Below, piece after piece: positions 54,004 through 64,000 of a stretch of DNA of 64,000 nt. The notes beneath the pieces were generated by a model. The model did no database searches, was not told the origin of the DNA, and saw only the letters and a list, made by a program, of their open reading frames with translations. The stretch lies in NCBI GenBank assembly GCA_963575745.1, contig CAUYUJ010016353.1:36001-100000 (forward strand). The letters run 5' to 3'. The first letter of the stretch is position 1. Every line of letters starts with the position of its first letter. The stretch is from Prorocentrum cordatum. Lineage: Eukaryota; Sar; Dinophyceae; Prorocentrales; Prorocentraceae. Position numbers and translations under genes: made by a program.

Positions 54004-55539
54004 TCTCGACCCACTCCCCTGGACGGGTTTTCATCCTGAGTCGTTTTTTGACGCTCCTGAGGGCCGGTAAGGGCCCCCATCAGTCGAACATCGCAAAACA
54101 CGTCTCGTCATGATGTTTAATTAGCCGAGGGGGAATGGATTCGGGCGTCCTGCTTTAGGTCCCATTCCAAAGGTTAAGGGGATGTCTTCTGGCTGTAAGC
54201 ACGGAGCGGCCCAGCTCGAGGCCCGACGTCCTCGAGGCACGGGCCCCAGGAGGCAACGATAGGGGGTCCCTCCTCCTCCCCTCCTCCTCCTTCTCCTCCT
54301 CCTCCTCTTCGTCCTCCTCCTCCTCCTTCTCCTCCCCCTTTCTCCTCCTCCTCCTCCTCCTCCTCCTCCTCCTCCTCCTCCTCCCCCGCCTCCTCCTCCT
54401 CCTCGTCCTCCTCCTCTTCCTCCTCCTCCTCCTCCTCTTCCTCCCCCTCCTCCCCCTTCTCCTCCTCCCCCACCTGCTCCTGCTCCTCCTCCTCCTCCTC
54501 CTCCTCAGCCTGTTTTTTCAATTCAGGCATGTTCACTTGCATGGCGTTCGCCCCCTCCCCCCCCCCTCGCCCCTCTTCAATCGAATACTGGCGTGCAAGT
54601 GCCTTTCGACTTGCGCGATCTCCGCACGTGCAGGTCGTCTGCGGCTTGCTTCAGGTTCAGCCCCCCCCCGTCCATGCAAGGAAACTTGCCAGAGTCTGTA
54701 AAAAGCAGGCTCCTTGCACCCTTGCCTCTTCGGCCCATCCTTGACCACTCTCGATGGCCAGGTCACCTCTCGAAAAGCTTCCACCTGGGCGTCCACGCGA
54801 CTTGCATCCTCATCGGGCATCCTTACGCTCAGTCTTGACTGTATACGTTTTCGCCAGGAAGCCTCGCCGAAGGCATGGACCGTCCCCAGGGCTATCTTCG
54901 CCCCCGAAGGAGTCGACCCCTCGGCCCGCACGCGGGTGCGTTGTGGCCAGCCCTGCGAGGGGCGGGCCCAGCCATGGCCACCAGGGCCCCCCCCCCCCCC
55001 CGAGAGGCCCTACGGCAGGTTCGCGTCTTGTCGACCGGCGGCGACCCCGCCGCGGGCATGTAAGGTTGAACGCCGTTGGCGACCCAGAACCAGTCGATGT
55101 TGAACGATCCGCCCTTTTGGAAAGGGCCGAAGTTTGAACGATGTCGACACGACGCGAACTTGCCGCACAGTCGGGACGCTGGAGAAGGAACCCTGTTCGT
55201 TGGAGAGGGGCTCCGTGCTCCCCAATTGTTTCACAGGTTGCCTTAGGTCTTCCTTCGCTTTCCCTTGGGAAACTGAGGTGCAACTCATGGACAAGAGGGG
55301 CCTCGTTCCTTATTCAGGATTCCTCAGGTCAACGCCCCGCCTGTCTGTTCGGGCTGCTGCGGCGCTGAGCGCGGGGACGGCGGGCCCCAGGACGTCGAGC
55401 CCTGGTTCGAGGGCTCGTTGCTGGGGGCCCCGCCCGCGCCTCTCCTGCATGACGTTCAAATCCCGGGTGGGTCCGCTCACCCTCGAAGTTTTTCTTTCAC
55501 AAAAAAAGAAATATTGCTAAACAGTGAAATAAACAAACT

Positions 55540-55605
55540 TTACATACATATTTATATATATATATATACACATACATTATATATATATATATAAAAAAAA
55601 CGATC
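55540..55605. repeat. (TA)n runs
   Basis: Two TATATA runs around ACACATACAT. 54850-55790 shows no recognised gene. Confidence 0.9.
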
Positions 55606-56536
55606 GTATTCACATCCAAGCGCGCCCGGCTTCGGCCCCCGAGCTCGGGCCCGCCGATGTGCAGGGCCCCCTCGCCCGAGCTGCTGGCCCCGCGGGGCGC
55701 TGCGCCGCCCACGGGGCACCCGCCGCGGGGCACGGGCGCGTGCACTGCCAGCACGTCGTGACGCAGCTCTGGGTCCTGGGCCTACTTCGGTCGGCGATTA
55801 CACTCGGTGCGGTTATGCCGGGGTGCGCTTTGCGAGTTGCTCTGTGGCGGTTTTTTTTCCGGGGCTTTTGTGAGAGACAGTGTCATAACTGTCGTCGTTT
55901 CGAGCGACACTGTCGTCCTCGATGTGTGCTTCACTGCACTAGACGGGGCGGCAGTGTCATGTGATTCGGCCGCATTGAGTGACAGTGTCATCCGCTTCGC
56001 GGGGGCGGGAGGGGCAGATCTGACGGGAGGCAAACCGCACCCTTCGCAAACCTCACCCATTGTAGTCGCCGACTACTCTGGTCCTCCATCCCCAGACCCC
56101 CTCGGGCAATGAAGAAATCACGACGGGAGGGAGGTTTTCTGCTCTTCTCGGCCTCTGGGGGCCCCTGCCGGCCTTCGGGGGCGTCAAAGCACGACTGAGG
56201 GTGAAAAGCCGATGCAGGGGAATGGGTCGAGAACTCCAGGGGCCGACGTTACGTTGTGAAAAAGTCATGGCGTCGGGGCTCTGGGGACCCTCGACGTCGT
56301 GATTTTTCATGACGTGGCGGAAGTCTGGACCCCTTCCCAGGGACCGGAGTTTCATCCTGAGTTGTGTTTTGACGGTTTCGAGGCTGGGGAAGGGCCCTTG
56401 GAGACCGAGAATAACGAAAACTTCCCGATGTGTTGTTTGCACAGCTCGAGGAGGTCTGGGTCTTCCTCCACCTGGAGGAGGACGTCGAGGGCAGCGATGG
56501 TGCGGGAGGAAAGAAAGCCACCTCCTCCGGCGGCAG

Positions 56537-56640
56537 GACTGCGTCGTGTCCGGCTGGGTGGAGTGGGGCGCGTGCTCCACCACCTGCGGCCCCGGGCACC
56601 AGTCGCGCATGAGGGCCGTCACGCAGCTGCGCGGCCCAGG
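56537..56640 (+). CDS. TSP1-domain exon 2
   Basis: Begins after an AG acceptor at GAC 56537, phase 0: DCVVSGWVEWGACSTTCGPG, then HQSRMRAVTQL. This is the first half of a TSP1 repeat, with W-x-x-W and CSxTCG. Joined to 48033 it gives Cys-Asp-Thr-Gln-Asp-Cys, the usual spacing between TSP1 repeats. GCAGGA is present at both ends of the implied 8.5-kb intron, and its ends read GA...AG with G following. The coding end is unclear; (GGCGAC)n-like low complexity begins at about 56660. Confidence 0.7.
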
Positions 56641-57045
56641 CAGCTGCAGCCGACGTCGGCGGCGGCGGTCGACGACGACAACGGCCGCGGCGACGACGGC
56701 GACAGCGACCACGGCGACGGCGGCCGCAGCAACAACGATGGAATCATCGACGGCGGTGGCCTCGACTACCTCGACACGCGGCGACGGCGACCGCGACCTT
56801 GATTTTGACTGCGACGACAGCGGCGACCACGACTACGACTACGATTGCTACGAAGACGACACCTTCATCACCCTTGTCCATTCTTCTCCCTCGACCCCCA
56901 TCATAACTCCTGATCCTTGGATTATGTCTCGTACTGATCTATCGTCGACTCGTTCCTTCCCACCTCCATCCGCATCCCCCTTCTCCTCCTCGCCCCCCAT
57001 CAGCATCTCCCTCATCCTCCCTCCATCCCTCCTCCTCGTTTCGGG

Positions 57046-57130
57046 GTGCGCTGCCTGCACTCCCAGGTGGTTGCGGATGGCGAGTGCGCCAGCGCGCGGC
57101 TTTCCAGGCCTGCTCACTGCTGCAGCTCCA
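57046..57130 (+). CDS. Possible TSP1-domain exon 3
   Basis: Reads VRCLHSQVVADGECASARLS then RPAHCC, like the second half of ADAMTS-type TSP1 repeats (RxVxC, V-x-D-x-x-C, RP). Its frame continues to 57246. No clear acceptor. Same strand and downstream of exon 2, so probably the same gene. Confidence 0.45.
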
Positions 57131-57277
57131 GCGCCAAGTCACACATGCCCACCTCGAATCTCTCCTGGGCTAGTTCCTGCGGTGTCCACGCCGCGGCGGA
57201 GCTTGGCCAGCAGAGGGCACAGACTCGAGAAATGGCTTCACCTTGATGTGAGTGAATGCGGTGCCAGTAGTGAGTCG

Positions 57278-57290
57278 TAGTAGTAGTAAC

Positions 57291-57350
<60 letters not shown>

Positions 57351-57439
57351 CGTCGCTGTCGCCTTTGTAAATCGTAGTCGTAGTAGTGGTCGTATGAGTG
57401 CAGTAGTAGTAGTAGTAGTAGTAGTAGTTGTGGTAGTAA

Positions 57440-57487
<48 letters not shown>

Positions 57488-57630
57488 GGGTAGTAGTCCT
57501 AGTAGCATTAGTAGTGGTGGTAGTAGTCGTAGTAGTAGCAGTACTAGTAGTCGTAGTAATAATAGTAATGCAAGTCTTTGCGTTAGTTGTAACAGTGGTT
57601 GTAGTAGTAGCAGTCGTAGTAGTAGTAGTA

Positions 57631-57676
<46 letters not shown>

Positions 57677-57785
57677 GAGTAGTAGTAGTAGTAGTAGTAG
57701 TAGGAGTAGTAGTAGGAGTAGTAGCCGTAGCCTTAGTAGTAGTAGTAGTGGTAGTCGTAGAAATAATGGTAGTATTGATGCTAGT
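57278..57785. repeat. (TAG)n array
   Basis: Interrupted GTA/TAG array on the plus strand. Confidence 0.95.
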
Positions 57786-57834
57786 CGTGGTCGGCATGAA
57801 CCACCTACTGGTAGTATGTCCATTATCAGTCTTA

Positions 57835-59285
<1,451 letters not shown>

Positions 59286-59289
59286 GCAA

Positions 59290-60454
59290 AACCATGCTCA
59301 CACGTGTTACCACTACCGCCGCTTCTGCCAGTGCCACAATTCGCATTGTCACTTCTACCTCTTTGATAATTCAAGCGGCTTTCGCCATTCCGACGACCCC
59401 CAGCAATGACAAGCATGAATGCATGATCGCGGACTTCATTCGGAGCATTGAGACCGGAATGCGTTGTGCATCTCGATTCTTTTTGGGCCTTGCCGCTCGC
59501 TGAGGACATTCGTAGTCGGGCAGTCTATGTCGGAAGGTTCTGTTGGCCTGGAAGTCACGATGTCAAGTTCGTCGCTTGTTTCTCGAGCAGGAGTCGGGGC
59601 TCTAGAAGAGTAGAGATCAATGGGGAAGGCTGGGGCCGATCATGTCGCGCGCGGTCTGGCCCTTGCAAATGTGGGTGGGCGGTATCCGCGTCTATGCCTG
59701 TGGAAGTCTGCGGGCAAGGCCCAGGAAAGGCTGTGAGAGACAATCGTAAAGCGTTGTGGGAAACGCTTCGGGGTGTTATCGGGGTCTCGTCGCGTCCACT
59801 CGGGGGCGTCCACGGAGTGTGGACATGCAGTGCGAGTTTGCAGCGCTCGTGGAAGGAACGAAGTGGGTCACGAGGCGCGCGGATGCATATGATGGGGCTC
59901 TTCGGATGCTTATCGGGCGTTTTGGAGGGCTCGCTGTGGCTCCTGGGGGCTTCTCGGGGGGCCTCTTGGGTGCCTCGTGGGGGCTTCTTGGAGGCCTCTT
60001 GGGGTCTCTTTGGGGCGCCTCGGGGGCCTCGAGGGGGCTTTGGGTCATCTTCGGGCGCGGCCAGGCGCCCTTCGGCAATCCTCGTGCGCGCGCGCGTGCC
60101 TCTGCCGAGAGCCCCCCCCACCTCCCCCGAGATGTCGGAGGAGGTGGCACAGAAGGGGAAGGCAGAGGAGGAGGAGGAGGAGGAGGAGGAGGAGGAGGAG
60201 GAGGAGGAGGAGGAGGAGGAGGGTCTGGCGGGGGAGCAGCAGGAGCAGCACCAGCAGGGAGGAAGGGGAGGGGGGAGCACATGGATCTGGATCGGTGGGT
60301 AGAGGGTGCGGCACAGGCGGGAGCAGGAAGGCACAAGAGCAGCCAGAGGACGAGGGCGGGTATGCGAAGGATGGTGAGGAGCCCGAGGGGCAGGTGGACC
60401 AGGACGAGGAGGAGGAGGTTAGGGGAACGAAGAAAGACATTACCAGAACAACTC
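59290..60454. other. No recognised gene
   Basis: Frames open on both strands in a GC-rich section with a (GAG)n run (60165-60222). Tandem GGGGCCTC(T/G)(T/G)GGG units at 59930-60050. No domain recognised. Confidence 0.4.
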
Positions 60455-60459
60455 GGCGG

Positions 60460-60590
60460 TCCCCGCGGGTCTTTCTGATCGGCGCTTGTCCCCCCCTTCC
60501 CTGGCGCGCGGAGCGCGCCAAGGGCGGCGCCGGAGGCGCCGCCAGGGGGGTCCAGCGCGGATCCGAGAAATCCGCGCGGACCTCCGGGTT
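60460..60590. repeat. GC-palindrome element copy
   Basis: GGTCCCCGCGGGTCTTTCTG at left, GAGAAATCCGCGCGGACCTC at right. Confidence 0.85.
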
Positions 60591-60734
60591 TTCATTCTCA
60601 TGTCATTCTTCGTTCCCCGAGATGCTCAGATTGGAGGAGGGGGGGAAATCTTTCTGAGAGAAGTGAAGAGGTGGGTCTTGCTGGAATGTAGTAGTGGCGA
60701 TGCGGGCCCCAGGCGGCGCAGGCTGCTTCTTTTC

Positions 60735-60800
60735 CCTGGGCATGACCCGGGCATGCGACGGGAATCTGCCCTGCAACATCACCGACTGCGCGCGGGCAAC
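60735..60800 (+). CDS. Possible TSP1-domain exon 4
   Basis: Reads GMTRACDGNLPCNITDCARA, like the end of one TSP1 repeat (TRxC-x-G-x-LPC) and the first Cys of the next. Downstream of the other TSP1 exons on the same strand. Short, so uncertain. Confidence 0.4.
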
Positions 60801-61323
60801 TCGGCAGCCAGCGAGCAAGGTCAGGAAGGCACCACCGTCGTTCTTCACCCCTAGACATATGATCGCGTCGCAGAAAAATAGGACGGGCGGTTTTTTATTA
60901 TTTTCGGCACCGGGGGGCCCTCGCTGGGCCCCGGGGCCGTGAAAAAACTACTCGGGACGAAAAGCCGGTCCTGGGGAAAGGGTCTGGAGTTCCGGGGGCG
61001 CCGTCCTGTTGAACAAACCAGGACGTCGCATGTCTGGGAAGGCACCGCCGTCGTTCTCCACCTCGCGCTCTCCCTCTTTTCCCCCTCCTTTCATGAGCTG
61101 ACAACTAGCGCCCGTACCCATGCGATCCCCAGGCGTCTCCTGCAAGGCCTGAGTGGCCCAGGTTCGCACTTGACCCGGGTCAGTAGGGTCCACCGAGCGC
61201 TCCAGAACGCCGTCGGCGCGTTTTGGAGCGCTTCGGGACGGCCCAGGCGCCCAATGCGCCCTCCAGATCGGGGCGCAAGAGACGGGGGTTAATGCAAAAG
61301 AGGTTCAGCCAGAGCGCCAGATC

Positions 61324-61483
61324 TAAGTCGGGCATGTCCCTCTACAGGAGGAGCATTCCAAACATAGTTCAAACAATAGCCTGGGTACGATGTTTCGATT
61401 AGGTTTTGACTATGTTTGACCATGTTTTGACTATTGTTTATTTTCTTCCAAAATTCGCCTGTCGGAGGACATGCCCGACCTAA
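61324..61483. mobile_element. GTCGGGCATGTCC MITE copy
   Basis: TAAGTCGGGCATGTCCCTCT at left, GGAGGACATGCCCGACCTAA at right. It follows a GGGGGTTAATGCAA / GGTTCAGCCAGAGCGCCA repeat also seen at 23128 and 51630. Confidence 0.9.
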
Positions 61484-61991
61484 CGCCAGATCTTGTATAG
61501 GACGGAAGAGCGGTGTGGCCAAAAGAAATGTCTGGCGTATGTCAATCAAGGAGAGCGTCACCAACGTAGAGAGAACAATGGCATCGGTCCTACACCACCA
61601 TGCCGTCGACGTGGAAGGAAGGACATCGACATCACCTGGCAGGGGAGGCGCGGGGGAAAAGCACAGAGAAAGCAGCTGCGAGCGGGTGGATGGCAAGAGA
61701 CAACGTTTGACTGTTCTGAACCTCCACCCCACCACTCCGCGCAACAACTGAACTACAACCCCCAACCTCTCTTGATAATTGACAGGCAGCAACTTATCCG
61801 AACATGCTTCTGCCAAAATTACGATCATGGGTCCACGGGGCTACTTCGCGCAAGCGAGCCTGTCTCGCTTCCTGGAGTTTAGCAGCTCTTCTGACACGTG
61901 CCTGCGCGCGGTTTTGCGCGATGCGCTCCAAGATTTCGGGTGCTAGGGGTACAGGGACGGGCGGGGGGGAGGGTCTGATGCCCCCTGCGAG

Positions 61992-64000
61992 TCACAAAAA
62001 AAGCACGTCGATGCCTGCGGGGCCCCCTGCGACCGAAGCCCCCTGCGAGTCAGCCCCTGCGGGTCTGATGCCCCCTCCGATGTCGGGGGACGTGTAGAGG
62101 TCGAAAGTGATCAAACTCGGGGTCGTGTCGGACACGACGTGTGCGCCGAGAGACAAAGTCGGGAGCCCATCTCTCGTCTGTGCCAGAATAGGGATCCCAG
62201 GAGACAAGGAAGCGTAGTAGTCCATCACGTACTCTACCATCCCCCCCATGTCCTCCGGAACGACAGGTTCAATACTATCAACTTCCCCTTCCCGCATGGT
62301 ACGCACTGCATCAGCGGTGGCAGCAGCGACACTCTTGCACAGGCCGGCGGGATACGTCTTCTTTTTGGCTGTGCGCCACTCCCTCCTATCCCTGTCATGC
62401 CCAAGAAGCGTTTCGTGTCCGTCCCTACCGTGCGCACATCTGCCGGTTCCAGGGGTCGCAAGCAGGGCGGCGTGCAGCCCTGGCAGTCTAAGTGCAACGA
62501 TCCGAGTGGGGGCCCTTGACGTCTGACCATTTTCACACTGATCGAAGTCGGACGTCGAGACTGCTGGGGACGACTGGAGAGCACGCGTCGGGTGGCAGGT
62601 AAACGTGACTATATTCACAGACAGGACATATATAGCATAGTCGGTGCAGCAATGCGCCCATTCAACCTGTGCTTGTACATCTCCCGCCCTCCTCCGTCCA
62701 CATAACACATTTAGGACAAAGAACTCAACTCTTCTGACGGCTTTCGGTATGGGCTCGGCTGCGATGCCAGAGTATCGTTCTGTCAGGAAAAGTCGACTGG
62801 GGTATCTCTCAGTGGTGTACTGAACAGGGTTGGCTGGTGGCGGCGGCACAACAGCGGCATCCACAGGTGTAGGAGCTCGTAGGCAAGCAGCAAGCCCAGC
62901 TGGGAGAGCGGGGTCAGCGGCCGCAATCTCCACGCGCGCAGTGTCATGGTCCATCGTAGCAATAACCGAATACGCATGCTCTGTGATGGGGCCAGCTGCA
63001 CGAACTGTCGGCACAACAACATGACGGCGAGACAACGGCACACCTGGGATCCTGCCTGTCACGGGGGCTGAGAAATCGGGGTGTGCGATATGATAACACG
63101 GCGCAGCGCCTGACATAGTAACACTTGGTACACCAGCTGCCGTTGCAGGATCACGCATCAATAAAAATAAACACCGTGGGGAATCATGTGCTAGGTGGTC
63201 TACTAGGTGTGCCCGAGCATGAAATACATATAGGCATGCGTGACATTGTCCGTCTGGTGACGCCCATGCACGTGCCAAAGCTGCGTTCTGTCGGTGGGTA
63301 CGCGTCACATGCACACGTAATGCTCCATGCTTTCGAAAGGCGCGCGCACGCCATGGACACGTGACACTGGCATCCTCTGTGTCGTCTGCGGCATATGTAG
63401 GTGGGTCTATAAGTAGTCCATTAATATCCGTCCAAACACGTTCTAGCACTCCCGGGGGGCGGACTTCCTGAAAAAACTTGGCCTCCACTGTGGCCGCCTC
63501 AACATCTCGAGCATGAGGTTGGGCCGTAGCGTGTAACGCCATCTTGATAATGCGTTTCCAAGCTGTTTGATTTCGTAGGATGAGGGACTTATATTCACTG
63601 AAATTCTGAAGCGGTGGCAGGAGAGAAGCACAAGCAACAGCAGCAGCACTTAGCCACGAGCAATCATCTACGACGATTCCCAGCCATGACCTGGCGCGGC
63701 ACCCGTGGTGAGCAGTGTCGTGCCACTCGGCCCGTAGTAAGGCAAATGCAAATTTGGACCCTGAGTCTGGCCAGCACTTGACCATCACTTATGCACGATT
63801 CGGCTTCCACAAAACGAACCTTCGCCGCAGTTCGGTAGACTTTCATGACTTCGGCGTCGGCCATTTTGGCATCCGCCGTTGTTAGCATAGTCCAGGCGCC
63901 CGAGTTGTAGAGACGCCCCGATAACACCATATTGTCGGCGAACACCATACATGTCGGATCGGCAAGAGCCGTGGTGGAGAAAATTCTAGTGCGCAGCGCC
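61992..64000 (-). pseudogene. RT-type retroelement: RT end, C2H2 fingers, methyltransferase-like tail
   Basis: The RT core lies outside the window. On the minus strand from 64000: the RT thumb (MVLSGRLYNSGAWTML, VRFVEAESCISD) in one frame to about 63790, then a shift to the frame open from 63788 to 61992: ARSWLGIVVDDCSWL, NQTAWKRIIKMAL, and a two-finger block TCPWRARAFRKHGALRVHV and QCHACLYVFHARAHLVDHL ending HDSPRC. In the first finger CxxC reads CPWR. Later FFVLNVLCGRRRAGDVQ resembles a SAM-binding motif I and WRTAKKKTYPAGLCKSVA its end; the PPC-type motif I would expect in between is missing. Dinoflagellate retrotransposons carrying cytosine methyltransferases have been reported, but membership here is only suggestive. 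A frameshift and lost motifs make it a pseudogene. Confidence 0.6.

Overview
The window looks like nuclear DNA of a dinoflagellate. Evidence: a copy of the dinoflagellate spliced leader (9773-9793), several reverse-transcriptase (RT) element remains with the zinc-finger tails I associate with dinoflagellates, very sparse exons, high GC, many short palindromic repeat families, and long trinucleotide arrays. The genus cannot be decided; the GC seems high for a Symbiodiniaceae genome (inference). Most long open frames here are microsatellites or GC-rich noise, not genes.

Layout. 1-1087: broken C-terminal part of an RT-type element. 1.1-7.4 kb: polypyrimidine, (ATG)n, GATC-rich and (CA)n arrays. 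7.4-8.8 kb, minus strand: a second broken element of the same class. 9.77-14.56 kb: an internally deleted LINE that starts with the spliced leader and sits inside a (CCT)n tract. 14.8-25 kb: small inverted-repeat elements and a 2.65-kb element-like minisatellite block. 26.37-31.4 kb: SET-domain gene copy A, cut by three insertions; a matching last exon lies at 39.5-39.8 kb. 34.25-35.36 kb: an 89-bp satellite. 43.24-44.72 kb: SET-domain gene copy B, cut by two insertions at other places, last exon near 46.6 kb. A third, homologous last exon is at 51.87 kb. 47.93-60.8 kb: scattered exons of a thrombospondin type-1 (TSP1) protein. 57.3-59.3 kb: two complementary trinucleotide arrays facing each other. 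61.99-64.0 kb, minus strand: a third broken RT-type element running off the window.

Main result. The five insertions in SET copies A and B have short flanking duplications (ACGTC, TCCTC, GCTC in A; GAGAC, GAGGA in B), four of the five clearly have inverted ends, and removing each insertion with one flank restores an unbroken reading frame matching the paralogue. Most have no GT-AG ends. They behave like transposon-born introns (introners), inserted independently after the duplication, or else like insertions that killed both copies. Other notable points: a spliced-leader-capped LINE in a microsatellite, and a filled/empty site pair for a short inverted-repeat element family.
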